From the NCBI GenBank assembly GCA_963995505.1, contig OZ023180.1, positions 16,816,689-16,880,688 of the forward strand: 64,000 nucleotides of DNA, given 5' to 3'. Positions 12,761-25,158 of the stretch are shown here, one piece after another (within the stretch, counting starts at the first letter, position 1; each line of letters begins with the position of its first letter). The position numbers and the translations under genes are program-made. The notes beneath the pieces were generated by a model that saw nothing but the letters and a program-made list of their open reading frames with translations, did not search any database and had not been told where the DNA came from. This DNA comes from Hypericum androsaemum (taxonomy: Eukaryota; Streptophyta; Magnoliopsida; Malpighiales; Hypericaceae).

Positions 12761-12891
12761 CCCCAAAAATTACCCAACCTGTCTTATAAAAGTGTCTAGT
12801 TACTCATTTTACTTATTTTTTTCCCAAATCTTCTAAAACCCTAATCTTCTGAAATCGAAGTTCAGCTAAAAGCTTAGGTCGACGAAGCAGC

Positions 12892-13068
12892 TGCTTGGGT
12901 TGGGTCGAAGGAGCGGCTTGGGTCCACGGATCTGCTTAGGGCGACGGAGCGACTTGGATCCACGGATCTGCTTAGGGCGACGGAGCGACTTGGGTCCACA
13001 GATCTGCTTAGGGCGACAGAGCGACTTGGGTCTACTAATCAGCTTAGGGAGACGGATCTGCTTAGGTC
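12892..13068 (+). repeat. 36-bp minisatellite, about 4.5 copies
   Basis: The unit contains 'gggcgacggagcgactt' followed by 'cacggatctgctta' and repeats in register every 36 bases, with the last copies degraded. Because 36 is a multiple of three, the plus strand reads as a 12-residue repeat (the LGRRSDLGPRIC type) in an open frame at 12900-13091. That frame has no other sign of being a gene. Confidence 0.8.
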
Positions 13069-13159
13069 AACGGAGTTTGGGATGTTATTGAAGTTCGAAG
13101 TCTGGGTTGGTATTGCTCGACCTAGGGTTTTCAAAGTTTTGAGTGAAAGTTAAGTACCT

Positions 13160-13411
13160 GTGTTATCGGCCAACACATCATACGATCCTGACGATGGTGC
13201 AAGATACAGTAATGTCAATTGTGGGTGTGGTGTGCGTGCACATGTTAAAATTGCAGAGAGTGAAAAAAAGGGCAGTTTGTACTACTGTTGTTTGAAAGAT
13301 AGTTGTCAATGGCTTAGATGGTGCATTCAACGAAAAATTAGCTCACGATATCGTATGCCAAATCCGTCCATCGAAGAAGTTATTGAAGAAATGAAAGCTG
13401 TGAAAAAGTAG
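13160..13411 (+). CDS. GRF-type zinc-finger fragment, transposon-associated
   Basis: An 83-residue open frame. It contains CGCG at residues 21-24, YYC at 41-43, C49 and WC at 54-55. That spacing and the aromatic residues resemble the GRF-type zinc finger (CxCG...YxC...C...WC). Plant genomes carry many orphan GRF finger genes, often near transposons. The frame has no ATG: it opens at a GTG just after an in-frame TAA. So it is either an exon of a larger gene whose start I cannot see, or a fragment. The last 20 residues are a Glu/Lys-rich helix-like tail. It lies between a minisatellite and an acidic open frame on the other strand. No function is proposed beyond possible nucleic-acid binding through the finger. 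Confidence 0.45.
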   Translation: MLSANTSYDPDDGARYSNVNCGCGVRAHVKIAESEKKGSLYYCCLKDSCQWLRWCIQRKISSRYRMPNPSIEEVIEEMKAVKK

Positions 13412-14077
13412 CTGAATGAGCAAAATAAACTTGCTACAAATGGTTTTACATCTTTGTTGAACAAACTTGTAGTTTTTTTGATTTTGTGCAATGTCATCCT
13501 TTGTGTCCAAATGTTGTTTAGACAGTAAGATGTATTAGTTTATTTTTGTAATGCTTGTTTTAAGCTGTGATGCTTGTTTTCAATGGAAATGCACTTAAAC
13601 CATAAGACTTGAGTTTTTTCGAACTGAATACCATAAGTAAACTGAGTTTTATCTCAGCTCAAAACATAAGACATGAGTTCGATCTAACACAAAGACAAAC
13701 TGAGTTTCATCTCAGGTCAAAAGTAATAAGACAGTGAGTTTCATAGCAAAAGCAAATCTGTCCTAAGTGGTTCTAGCTGATCCACTACTCCTCTTTGGCC
13801 AACTGATTGAGCAGATTTTTTACCTCTTCCACGTTCAACAGACCTTTCATCTCTTGCTCTTCCAAGTTCAATAGACCTTCCAGCTCTTACTCTACCCTGC
13901 TTGGCAGAAATTTTGCAGCTGCTGTACTACTTAAAGCTCCGCCATCAGTCTGGGATACCATGTCTACAGGCCCCTCAGTTGGTCCTTGAAAATTCTACAA
14001 ACAACTATTGAATTTTGTCAAACTTTTCCACATAGAGATTTGAAAATAAAGTCCTAGAAATGACAAAAACCTCATTT
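13412..14077. other. Non-coding stretch between two unassigned frames
   Basis: The phrase 'actgagtttcatctcag' recurs in altered form three to four times between 13610 and 13745, so a short degenerate repeat is present. No gene is recognised. Confidence 0.4.
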
Positions 14078-14600
14078 TTAGCCTCTTCCTTGCTGTCCTT
14101 GATCAACTTGTACTTCTTCCTCTGTATCACTATCTCTGATTCTCCTGTCATTAACATCTACATCAGAGAAATCTGAACTTTCTCCATTATTTCCAGGCAC
14201 CTTATAACCTTCCTCATGCACCTCCTTGTTACCTTCTTCAGGCACCTCATCTGCAACCCGAGGCTCCTCAGTAGGCTCCCACTCAGGTAGATCAGGAACC
14301 CAATCAGGCACCTCTTTCTCAGATTCTTCATCAGCTTCTTCCACCTCCACCTCAGATTCATCCCCACTTTCATCCCATTCTCCCTCAGATTGTTTCTCAC
14401 TTTCATCCACACCCTCAGGCATCCCATCTGCAACCTCATCAGAAGGCGCATGCACTTGATCAGCCGAAACCTCAGGGACAACATCTGTAACCTCAAGTTC
14501 TTCCTCGTGCACTTGATCAGCCAAAACCTCAGGGACAACATCTGCAACCTCAGGTTCTTCCTCAGGTTCTTCCTCAAGTTGTTTTATGTCAAATGAAGGA
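14078..14600 (-). CDS. Unrecognised acidic, repeat-rich open frame
   Basis: A minus-strand frame that runs open from about 14600 to the stop at 14078, roughly 170 residues. It is extremely rich in Glu, Asp, Val and Pro. A 57-bp (19-residue) unit is tandemly duplicated near the start (copies begin at 14452 and 14509 on the plus strand), containing the phrase ADQVHEEELEV. There is no ATG at the open end, so it may be an exon or a fragment. Acidic linkers like this occur in Mutator-type transposase proteins and in many nuclear proteins, but I see no catalytic or zinc motif that would decide. It may belong to the same element as the terminal repeat at 12573. No function is assigned. Confidence 0.3.
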
Positions 14601-14864
14601 AGCGAGAGGGATGTTAGGGATGAGATGTTTTTTAATATTTAAAGGCCATTCTTGCCAATAACTAGCCACTGATAGGACATGCAGCATCATTCAAAGTTTA
14701 TTGTGGGTCGTTGGATGGAAACAAGGATGCGCGTGTGACAAATCTAATGGTGGAGATCAACATGGATTAGAATGAGGTGTATGTTAGAAAGAGAGAAGTC
14801 AAGGGGCTCCGTCTTTGACTATGCTCATCGCTATGCCTATGTATGTACAATTTTGATTAGGTAA

Positions 14865-14937
14865 GCCCCCTTAGCTTAGAGGTTAAAACATCGCATTTGT
14901 AGGGCGATGGCCATTTGTTCTACCCCAATTCTTGGAA
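14865..14937 (+). pseudogene. Degenerate tRNA-Thr(TGT)-like relic or SINE head
   Basis: The stretch resembles a plant tRNA-Thr. It has a 5' acceptor-like gcccccttagc, an A-box-like 'tagcttagaggtt', then 'catcgcatttgt' with a TGT at the anticodon position and 'gggcgatgg' closing the anticodon arm imperfectly. The B box is badly decayed ('tgttctacccc' instead of ggttcgantcc), and the 3' acceptor strand does not pair. A functional tRNA is excluded. It could be a tRNA pseudogene or the 5' part of a SINE. Confidence 0.5.
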
Positions 14938-15165
14938 ATTCACACTTTTACAAACCATGAAAATAGTTTTAGAGCAACTAGAAATTATTGTTTAACCAGC
15001 AAAATTTCACTTCAGTGAATGAGTAATCAAATGAAATAAAACAATTCTACAAGAGCAAATACAAAGAGCTAATATAATATAATTAAATTTGAGTACCATA
15101 TTGAAATTTCTTTCATCGTGAATAAGTTATAGAAAGGATGGGAGTGGGCCGAGTGGCATCCCAGG

Positions 15166-15651
15166 TAGGGGTGAGCTTGAAACTCGTAAAATTGTGAAAC
15201 CGATCGACCGCAAAATTGACCGACCGATAAAATCCAAACTGCACACTTAAATGGTTTCATGGTGCAGTTTCAAATCGAAACTGATTTGGTGCGGTGTGAT
15301 TTCGGTGTTGGTCTCAAACCACACCGCCGACCGCGAAACTGAAATGATGTCGTTTTAGTATATGTGTATTATGTGAAAAAATGACATCGTTTTGTTTTAG
15401 TATATAAACCTTTTTTTGTCCCATAAACGTCGTGTGTGAAAAAAGAGACTTCTTTCTAAATTTGGTCCCACTAAATGAGCTTAATGAAATAGGCCCAATT
15501 TTTTGGTGCAAATTGCAAAACCATCAAACCGCACCACCGCAGTTTTCTTCGAAACCGCCACACCGACGGTGCGGATTTTTGCAAAACCAAAAGTGCGGTT
15601 CAGTGTAAATTTTTACACCGATACCACAAAACCGTACCGAACTCACCCCTA
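15166..15651. mobile_element. hAT-like MITE, 486 bp, perfect 8-bp TSD
   Basis: The ends are inverted (TAGGGGTGAG on the left, CTCACCCCTA on the right). Both flanks carry the exact 8-bp direct repeat atcccagg (15158-15165 and 15652-15659). The interior holds many short 'aaaccg' and 'accgac' motifs in both orientations, the subterminal repeats typical of hAT elements. There is no transposase frame, so it is non-autonomous. The perfect target duplication suggests fairly recent insertion. Confidence 0.88.
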
Positions 15652-15659
15652 ATCCCAGG

Positions 15660-17727
15660 TCGCTGATGAGTAAGTCGATGCTGAATGTGGATGGAGATGA
15701 AAGGGGAAAAGAAAGAAATGAGTCAAGGAATTTTAAATACCAAAGTTTCTTGACGATTATATTCTAATCTAAGGGCTAGCTTCCGATTCTTATCTAGGGT
15801 CTTTTCCAATTTGTTTTCAATTGGTAGTTAGCGTCCTAGTTTTTTTTAGGGGAAGTTAGCATCCTAGTTGACCATGTTGTCTTTCCACAAAATGTTGTCT
15901 TTCTTAGACGATGTTTGATACCTTCTAAATTAAGACGACGATTATTGAGACTGATTGTTATCTAGGATCTTTTTGCTCATTCTATTTTTTTAATCATTTT
16001 CTTAATGTTGCTTGAAATTTAGAACTTTTAGTTAGTAAGCTTTGGAGTTCTTTCCTAACTTTATCTTTATGTATTTTAATCCTTACTTTTTGTTCAAACA
16101 ATCTTCTAGCAGATTGTTTGAGTAAAATGTGTAGGCTACGATCTCTTCCGGATGATTGAGTTCTTTCACACTCTCCAAAAATTTTGGACTTGGTTGCAAT
16201 TGATCTTCCCCGCTAATGAAATATATTGTTGTGTTTCTCTCAAAAAAAAATTAATAAAACATTTTATTTATAAAAAGAATTCCGAAAAAGGCCTAGATAC
16301 TGAGGTCTGACTCTGAGGGAATAGCCCACACTCAGCCAAGAGGGTCGTCATTGGAGAACACCAGTTTGGCAGATGAAAGGAAAATCCGTATGATGATCCC
16401 AATAATTAATAATATAAATTTAGGAGCAAAAAATAATTACCAATTATAGATGTTGTTGGGAACCACACCGAGAGGAAATGACGTTATCAAATCCATCAGG
16501 TAGTCAGTGTGTAAAGAAATTTGTCCCTTTAATAGTATAAGATAAATAAGATAAAAAGTTAAGAATTAGATTAATTTTTTAAGAGGAAAATAATTAGACT
16601 AATGGCGGCTAGTTACAGAGATCATTTGAAAGAAAATAATGCAGCTGGATGAACGTAATGACAGTGGGCTAGCTACCTGATAGAGGAAAAGAGTTACCCC
16701 GGTCAAAAGACGTAGGCAACAGTTCCATTTATGAAAACTTGATCAGATATATAAAATCTTTTTTGTGAATTTTTTATATTCAAGTCGAATAGTGTAAAAT
16801 CTTATTTAGTAACAACTCTTCTAATTATGTATTTTATATTCGTAATATTTGTTCTCAAAGTCCCAGGACCAAATTAAACGCATTTTTTACCACTGATATA
16901 TACACAGCATTCTTTTTTTTTTGAAGAACATATATACACAGCATTCTAGTTTCTCGTCGAAACTTAATACTGTCACTTCAATCCTGATCAATCACTACTG
17001 GTTTATGAATTTTTTTGTTAAAGTATTGGTTTTATAAGTTGAAAGATCTAGCTGCTAGATTTGTAGGGTCTAGCAACTCAACCATTTTTTTTGAGAAAGA
17101 AACTCAACCAATATTGGGAAGGAAGAAACCAAGCCAAATCAAAGTCACTATTCTAAAACCATTGCCTAGACAAATATGAGAGCCAGAGAAAATTATTTTT
17201 ACGGTTGTTTCATTTACTAAAGACAACTTTAAAAAACGAGGACAAAAGTAAAAAAGTTCAAATACAAAGAGTCAGTACTTGCTCTAACAATAAAATGGAG
17301 GTTTGAAGATCTAGCTTGAAGTGTTTACAGTTAAAATACTGAAGTGCAAAAAATCATACTTATAAAAACTTAATGGGTCATGTTTCGACTTTAAGTAACT
17401 AATATAACGAAATAAAATGGAAAGAATGACTTTGCAAGCAATGCAAGTCACAATTTAAGCTACCGTATGATACATACATATATATATATATTAAATAGCT
17501 AAATGTGATTTTATTAGCACAGTGATCCCACTTCCAATTTTTTTAATAATAAATTTTTACAACAACTAATTACATCTGCTAAAATTTAAATTTTGAATAT
17601 CCGTCAAATTCTAGAGGTTATGCCCAAATGTTAGTTTGTCTTCAATGTTAATAAATAATTCATTCCAGGTACATCCTTGCTTTTTGATGTGACTTCCATG
17701 GTTAACCTAAATAAACACTCGTAATCG
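15660..17727. other. Intergenic AT-rich DNA
   Basis: No gene is seen. The part ending at about 16250 ('tgttgtgtttctc' followed by an A-run) looks like the 3' tail of a LINE or SINE, but no coding remains. The rest is AT-rich, with only short simple repeats such as a TA run at about 17480. Confidence 0.4.
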
Positions 17728-17790
17728 CTATATTGGCAAGTGGTTCTAAGAGGAGAGTTACTATATTGGCAAGAGGTTCTAAGAGGATGG
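17728..17790. repeat. 33-bp tandem duplication
   Basis: Two adjacent copies start at 17728 and 17761. Both begin 'ctatattggcaag' and continue 'ggttctaagagga', with one clear substitution between them. No coding role is seen. Confidence 0.75.
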
Positions 17791-17955
17791 ACCCAGATTC
17801 AGTATGAGAAAGGAATTCTGGACCTGTACGGATTAGCAGTAAAAAAGTTAAAATGTGTGTGTATCATGATATTTAATGTACGTGTCAGGACATTTAATGT
17901 GCGTATTAGAATATTATTTAATTAAATAATTAATTTTTAATTACAAATATTAATC

Positions 17956-18266
17956 GGTCTTGTCATTTGTCGTAAACGGACCTGCCATTTTATTGTATCT
18001 GGACATGCCATTTTATCATAATTGCGTCTGCCATTTATTCATAATCGGGTATGTTATTTTGTCATAACCGGGCATGCCATTTTATTGTAACCGGGTGTGA
18101 TATTTTATCGTAACCGGCCTCTCATTTGGTCATAACCGGGCATGTCATTTTATTGTAACCCGACATATCATTTTATCATAATCGGGCTTGCCATTTGGTC
18201 ATAACCGGGTATGCCATTTTATCATAACGGGGCCTGCCATTTGAATATAACTGCCATTTTATTGTC
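17956..18266. repeat. 23-bp minisatellite, about 13 copies
   Basis: A 23-bp unit built on 'gccattttatcataacc' preceded by 'gggcat' repeats about 13 times with 10-30 percent drift per copy. The units run head to tail with no unique spacers, so this is a minisatellite and not a CRISPR-like array. It lies in intergenic DNA far from any recognised gene. The neighbour downstream is a purine-rich stretch (about 18280-18390). Confidence 0.85.
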
Positions 18267-20162
18267 AATTTTATTTAGGGTTGGGAGAGAGAGAGAGTGA
18301 AGGAGAGGAAGGAAAGTCGGAGGGAATGTGACACTAAAGGCAGAAAGAAAGTGAGGCAAGAAAGAAGGAAGAAGGAAAAGAGGAGATATAGATACAAAAG
18401 ACTATAATACCTTCAGATATCTAATACCGTTAGATCTCTGACGCACGCCTAATCAACAAGATCAATGGCCCAGATTAAATCCCTACAATACGGAATCCCC
18501 TCTTAGATCCCGAACTGAATCCAGCCCCTAAGAGGATCCCACTAAATCTAATTAGTGCAGTCCAAATTTAGTTGTTTCCTTTCTACGATCTAAAATGTCA
18601 ATCCACAAGATAGCAACCAGCTATCTATTCTCTAAAAAAAAAACCAGCTATCTGAAGGTTGATGCATGAAGCGACGTAACTTAACTGACACTTTCGCTTA
18701 TAATATTTTATAAAAAATAAATAAAATCTTTTGCTTCCATTGAACACAGATATTGTTTATATCCAACGGTGGACACAATAATTCTGATCCTTTCATACGT
18801 TGTGAAAATATTTGAAGCATTAGATTTTTTAATAAAATTTTTAAAGAGAGAGTTCCAACAAAAGTTTTAAATATCTCAGCTATAAAAAAGGCTTCAATGT
18901 ATCCACCCCCTACACAATTAAAGCGAACGAATTCCTAACCGCAAACTAGCTAAATTCCACAAAATTGCTACCAAGGGTTCATGTGAAAATGGGCGGACTT
19001 CTACTTATTTAATGAAACCCTCTCATCTCCTTAGGAAGAGCATCCAAAGAGTGGTAAAAGAAACTATGGAGAAATGATGGGTAGCTTTCTATATTAAAAA
19101 AATGAGGGGCATCAGATTTGGCACAATAAATGCACCCTATTATAAGATCATCCAAAGACACAGACTCGTCACCCATCGAGGAGAGAACGCACTTCCCTGA
19201 GAATCTTTGACAAGTCTTTTATCCTTGTTAGCTCCGTAATTAGATAAAAATATATTTGCTCCACCATCTCCAAATTTAGCTTTGATCCTTCCCTTGACAT
19301 TACTAACATAATCTCTCAAAAAAAAAACACTACTAATATATATATGGTACCCTTTCTTTTCTCTCTACGCATGCATATTCCAATGTAAAAACATTGATAG
19401 AGCTTCTCCTAGATAAGATCTCACAATGTTCGTATCCGTACGAAGCACATTGTGTAGTCACCCTAAGAAAGTCTTCATTGGGCACATTCAAAATATACAT
19501 AAAAAGCATGTTCTCTACAAGAACCAGACAGGTATTCGTGTTGAAGTGAGTGAACAAGGCAAGGCTAGACAACAAGAAAGCAGAAAACAACAGTAACAAA
19601 CAGTACGTACTCTCACACAAACGCACACTCTCCCTTGGTTTCTTTTACGGATTCTAACACGACAGCGTCTGAATGATTTGCCAATACGACATTAAAAGAC
19701 GCTACTCCCAGCCAAAAAAAACTGAGAGTGCTTTAAATTCCTTGTCCCTAGAGGGGAAAAGAACAGTAGTGACGCTAATAAGACACGCAGAAACGATCTC
19801 CGAAATCTACTCAGTTTTGCCCAAGTACGTATACGATCTCTCCATGACAAATTTAGATTCAAAAGTCTCATCCAATGTACATCATCATCATCATCATCCT
19901 TACTTACCCTACTAGCTGCATACACTTGAGTGGATCACCAAATTAAGAGCAAATACGATTAGGGTTTTTACTAATCAAACATTCCTTGAACATACGACCC
20001 CAGATCACAGGTGGGAAAATATCCATGCCAATATATATATTTATAGTTGAAGCACTTAATAAGGTAGTAGCCCGGATACTTACTTTTGATCATGTAACCT
20101 AGGGGTTTAATCCCTTGGTACCATAGACAGTTAACCGAATCACGTACTCTCCCGCTTGAGCT
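18267..20162. other. Intergenic, 3' side of the LSH gene
   Basis: A GA-rich purine stretch lies at about 18280-18390, then AT-rich DNA. Open frames at 19333-19626 and 19692-19925 on the minus strand show no family motif. The region nearest 20163 should include the LSH 3' UTR. A block near 20065-20130 ('gtaacctaggggtttaatccc') has a faint tRNA/SINE look, too weak to call. Confidence 0.4.
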
Positions 20163-20789
20163 CTAGTGGCCGTGATCACTTGCACTACTGCCACTGGGTC
20201 CGTGCGGGGACGGCATGAAGGTGGGTCCCATCTGCTGCTCCTGGGGTTTCTTGCGCTTCTTCTTCTCGTAGCTGATTCCTCGGGCTTTGGACTGGGTGTC
20301 CCTGACCTCGCGGAGGTAGAGCCTCACCGCGCGGGCTCCGAAGGGGTTGTTCTCCGGCTTGCCCCCGTGCTCCTCGAAGGCGGCGCGGAGGCGGCCAATG
20401 AGGGCGTCGAGGCTGCCCCAGGCCTGGCGGAGCGGGCACGGGCAGGGCGCGGGCGGGTTGGGGTGGCCGAAGAAGGGGCAGAGCTGGGCGTGCACCTTGG
20501 TCTTCCCGAACTGGTCCAGGTACCGCAGGAACTCCAGCACGTGGGCCCCGCTGCACCTCGACAGCGACAGCGGCGGCCTGTGGTTCCTCAGGTACTGCCC
20601 GAACGTGTTCCAGTCCCTCCGCTTCTGGTTCTCGTACCGACTCACGGTCGCAGCAGGGGACGAGGCGGAGGCCGCCGCGGCCGAGGATGACGATGGCGAG
20701 CCGGCGCCGGGGGCGAACGGGAGCTGGGCTGCCGAGTTGGGGGCCTCGTAGTGGTGATGATCTTGATCAAGTGATGGCGATGAGTCCAT
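20163..20789 (-). CDS. LSH: LSH/ALOG domain transcription factor (DUF640)
   Basis: A single-exon gene of 208 residues. The N-terminal 50 residues are low-complexity Ser/Ala/His. The ALOG domain fills about 51-175, starting [14 protein letters not shown], with the conserved core [21 protein letters not shown] zinc-ribbon-like insert follows (H100, C104, H109, C116, C118), then [20 protein letters not shown] and the ending [16 protein letters not shown] basic nuclear signal KKKRKK (about 176-181) closes the domain, as in all LSH proteins. These nuclear proteins regulate light responses, meristem activity and organ boundaries in plants. The coding DNA is strikingly GC-rich against AT-rich flanks. 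The start ATG is the only one giving the complete domain, and the length is normal. Which LSH member it is cannot be settled by sequence alone; its position next to PMT and XBAT35 suggests the LSH4 lineage. Confidence 0.95.
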   Translation of the reverse strand: MDSSPSLDQDHHHYEAPNSAAQLPFAPGAGSPSSSSAAAASASSPAATVSRYENQKRRDWNTFGQYLRNHRPPLSLSRCSGAHVLEFLRYLDQFGKTKVHAQLCPFFGHPNPPAPCPCPLRQAWGSLDALIGRLRAAFEEHGGKPENNPFGARAVRLYLREVRDTQSKARGISYEKKKRKKPQEQQMGPTFMPSPHGPSGSSASDHGH

Positions 20790-23700
20790 TATTAAGATTT
20801 ACTCGTGGATTTGATGCTGATGATTTTTGTTCTTCTTTATTGTACTATTCTTGATTATTCAGCTAGGGTCCAAGATATGTGTGTGTATAGGTGGAAAGAG
20901 AGAGGGGAGAGAACGAGAGATGGCGATGGGGGAGGGTAAAATAATAGCAGGAACCCAAGGGAAAGCACTGTGGGAGGGCAAGTGAACTGATAACATAAAT
21001 GATAATTTTGATACTAGGGCAATAGTAATAATGGGGTAATTAATTTCTTTTCCATATTTGGTTTGTGACTTTAATCAACATCTAACAAAACTTTGGAAAT
21101 GGATTAGCAAAAAATCCGGGATTTTAGACGGATTTGAGCTTTGTTTTCTTCCCAAGTATAATATTTTTATTTTTACAAGGAGTGAGAATTAACCTGGAGG
21201 TAGGAACCGTTGTCATCTTATCTACTATCCGTTAGTTTTGAGTTTGATATTTTAAAAAATGTCTATGGAAATTTTTAAAAAGAAAATTTAATATCTGCGA
21301 CGAAAGAGAAAAGGAAAAGGGAAAACAATTTTGGGGTTTGGCAGGTATTTGTTTTCCCCAGAAGGCGCAAGCGACTCAGCACCTAAGCTACCCTAACCTA
21401 GCTAAAGCTCCAGTTCCACAGAAACACACGAAATAAGACAGCCTTTTTTTTTCTTTTTTTGGTTTTCCTAAAATTTTCTTTTCTGATGTTGGGGCTAATA
21501 TGAAATTGAGGTACTGGGGTAAAAATGGGGAGCATGGATAGGTCAGGTCCTAAAGAGCATTAGAAAGAGGCTGACAGTGACATGAGGAAATGATAGGTGG
21601 AGACAGGAGAAAAAGCTTGAGGTTAAAAGAACGAGGGAATAACATAATTTTGTTTATTCACCTTTTCCGGTGATTGACAACTCCTTTCTCAAATGACTAA
21701 GTTGCCCTCTCTCGTATTTTCTGTGACCTAATTCATTTTTTACTATCTAATGTTTACATCAGCTCAAAAGTTTTAATTAGGAAATCACCTCAAGTTCTTT
21801 CGTAGTCCAAATTTTGTAAAATAGAACTCTGAGATTCTTGACTTCAGTACTGAAAAATATCTCCGATAAAATTTTACTTTCAAGGATCAAATTGTCCCTC
21901 GATAAAAAAAAACTCAAATTTTTCAACCTTTAGAACATCAAGAAGACAAAAAACATACTAAGAATTTTGTGTTGACATCTAGAAAGAATTTTGTTGTCAT
22001 GCATAGTTAGATTTCACTCAAAATTTGATTAATCAGTAATAAATGAAACTCGATAATTATGACATAAAAAATGAGTCCACAGATAGTTGTCTTCATAAAC
22101 AAATAAGAGCAGTCGGTTGCATTTGTTTTTTCTTGGTATATGTTGAAGTCATCTCCAAGTTTGTTTTTCATATAAAATCGGTTGCATATGTTGACATCTT
22201 TTCTATTTGATTAAATATAACTTTAGATTATCGTTTACTTTTTTGTTGAATGACCTAAAATGTCTAAAACAGCCTCATTACAAAAGATAATCACTTTTGG
22301 ATTTAGTAAAAACATCTTAATCTTCGCTCTGGATTATCTATTGGTCCCTCCCGGTCACAACCGAGCTTCACATCGACAATTTCGATCCGATTGAGGGCGG
22401 CCATGGAGGGTTGGAGGACGAAGACGGCGAAAGAAGGAGGGTGGAGCTGTTACTCTATCAATACATGTTGATGTAGATTTTTTTTTTGAGAATTGTTGAT
22501 GTAGGGTTGTGTACATATCAGTTTCATTACCTTTCAGGAGGACTTATGAATTACACCTGCAAAGATAAAATTCACTTTCATTACAATTTTTTATACAAAT
22601 TGGGGGTAAGTATTTTTTAATCTTTATTCATCAACTAATAGATAATACAGAGCGATTATATCGGGACAACAAAGAAACATCAGGCACTATAAAATCAAAA
22701 CAAATTGATAAAAAAAACATTGTCAACTCGGTTATCTTCTCTCTAGTTGTGTTGAATGTGCATTTCTCATTCACATGATGGTAGCTCTCGTGCACGGAAA
22801 ATGAGATTCGACAGTGAACGGACGCGTTCAATATCTCGAGCAACATAGAAGATAGTGGGTCGATAGTTTCATTACTTCGTTCCAGAAAAAAACACATAAA
22901 TTATTTGATACTATTTAAAGCTTATGTCGGACAACTTAAAAGATTAATGTACATGCCATTATATAGTACAAGTAAAATTTGTCGCTTTATTCGTGTTCAG
23001 AAGAGATACAAAATGCACCTAATAGTAAGTCCACCACTCCATTTTCATTGATTGGATAGTGGCTAAAAACTACGACAGGAGTACTTCCCTCGAAAATCTC
23101 AGGTGTTATCCTCTGTCTAATTGAGACTTAGTAATAAAATAAAATCTCTATGTACCTCTAAAAAACATAAGGCATAAAAAAAAGGAGCTGTTGGTTGCGA
23201 AGACTAAAAAAATATAGCTTAATTCTCACCCCTCTTCCTTTCTTCCCTCTTCTCCTATGTTCTATAATTGAACTTTATTTTGTAATATATTACTGACTAT
23301 AGAATCCGTTTATAGTTTCACCCTAAAAAGTCCCTCCTCGTAGTCGTAGGAATTCCTATTTGCGCAAGTTGTTGGCCCGAGGAGAGACTCGCATTTGCTG
23401 CCTCTTTCTGACCTTGTTCCCCCTAATTAGGTCTCCAAGATGTATCCGTACATGCATTGTGAGACTGAAAAGAGAGGTCTTTTTTGAACCCTCACAAAAA
23501 AGAGATGTTTTTCTTTGTAAGTTCTTATATTTAAAGTCGAGTACTGTTAAGTTTTATTTTAGAGCAATTCTTCCAATAGTATTTTTACATTTGTGAGACT
23601 TAACACAAACTTACTTAATTGAATCTAATTCTTTTACCAATATAATGAACTTCAATTAATTTGAAAAGAGATGTTAGCCAACCCTTCAAACTCACAAATG

Positions 23701-25158
23701 GATCAATTTGCCAATGCAAGAACTAAATATTAAAGTTCAAATCAAAATTCGGTTAAAAAAATAGTAAGAAATTTAGATCCATCAAAGAAGTCTTGAGCTT
23801 AATCTTACGAATATAAAATAAAAAATTGAAAAATCTAAATCTATTTGAATCCGATAATTTTTGGCTCTAAATAACATAAATTAAAAAAAAGAACTCTCAG
23901 CATGACGCCAAGAAAGAATTTATGTTGCTCAACTTTAAGCTCGCGCATGCATTGATGATAATTGTTTATGACAAAAAAAAACTCACATATTCTAGATTCA
24001 AGATGGATAATCAGGGTTTAATTAAAAGTCTTAAGAAGAAGTGTTCTTTGCTTGATGTGGTCATCATCTATAAATGAAGGTAAAAATTCCTCTACTAGTA
24101 CTCATGCTTGTTATCCTATTAATGGTAAGTATGCTACTCGGATGGGCATACTTCAGGACACGTCCCAATATATTTTAATCTAAAATAAAATATATTTTTC
24201 CCAGGACAGACTTGTTTCGTAATTTATGTGATTTATAGAGGGTTATCCTGTTTTCGATTTGTAGCTTTAAAAGTCTATCATTAAGTAATAAGAGGGTAAG
24301 AGCACATGAAAGTGAAATACATAGATAATAAATGAAAACAGGATAAATTAGATATAGCAAGACACGTAATAGATAGCATAACTTTTTTTGTCAATGGCAA
24401 TGTGGTACTCAGCTACGAGAGCTAATATCTTCACTGTGGGGTAGGCCTAATCGAATAACAGTTGATACACATATCGGCTAAGAACATTCGGCTGTATAAA
24501 AAATATAACCTCTTGTTAACGAACAATGTGATGCACAAGAGATGGAAATAAGTGAGAGCCATTATGAGATTAATCTAACCGAGATAAATTTAACTACTTG
24601 CATCGATGAGATAGACATCAAAATTCATACGAACCTTGATCCAAGTAAAAGATCGTAAAACATAAAATATGATCAGAAGCTAAATACTATCCTACGAGAC
24701 CGCCAAACAGATGAGGTCTGGGCAGATTAACATCAAACAACATAACAAGCAACAAATCAAAATGAGAAATACACAAAGAGAAACACAAACAGAGACAGAA
24801 ATGAAAAAAACAGAAAATAAATAAGAAGTGAACTCGAGGGAAGGTCTATAATGACCAACCCCTCCAGTTGGCCGAAAAATGGGCCAGGTCCCAGCGGTTG
24901 GCTTCGTGTTTTCGATGGCTTATCTGCAAATGTCCATCCAAGATCCTCCAATTTGTCCAACTTGAAGAGACAGCGAAGATTCATGCCGGATCCCTATAAT
25001 TGTCCTTGCTTAGGAATTGCTATATCCATTTGAGCATCAAAGTTTTGTTCTTTATTAACAACCCAGTTTACAAATGACATTTTACCAATAACACTCAGAC
25101 CAATAAGTCTTAGCAAGAGATGATATAGTGTTAAATTAAGTGAAATGCTCAATTTTAT
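20790..25158. other. Long intergenic stretch upstream of LSH
   Basis: The first 200 bases hold the CT-rich leader (minus-strand view) and promoter of LSH. The rest is AT-rich and noncoding in appearance. Frames at 22631-22897, 23360-23596 and 24757-25033 have no recognisable motif. No RNA gene or clear transposon ends were seen. Confidence 0.45.

Noticed and set aside
17956..18266. Regular 23-bp repeats that could suggest a CRISPR array
   Set aside because: The units are head to tail with no unique spacers, all drifted, in a plant genome. It is a minisatellite.
20052..20130. Possible SINE-like stretch near the LSH 3' side
   Set aside because: Only a weak B-box resemblance and no tail or target duplication.
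20166..20751. Long open frames on the plus strand and in another minus frame over the LSH gene
   Set aside because: They are by-products of the GC-rich LSH coding sequence; only the 20163-20789 minus frame has a domain.
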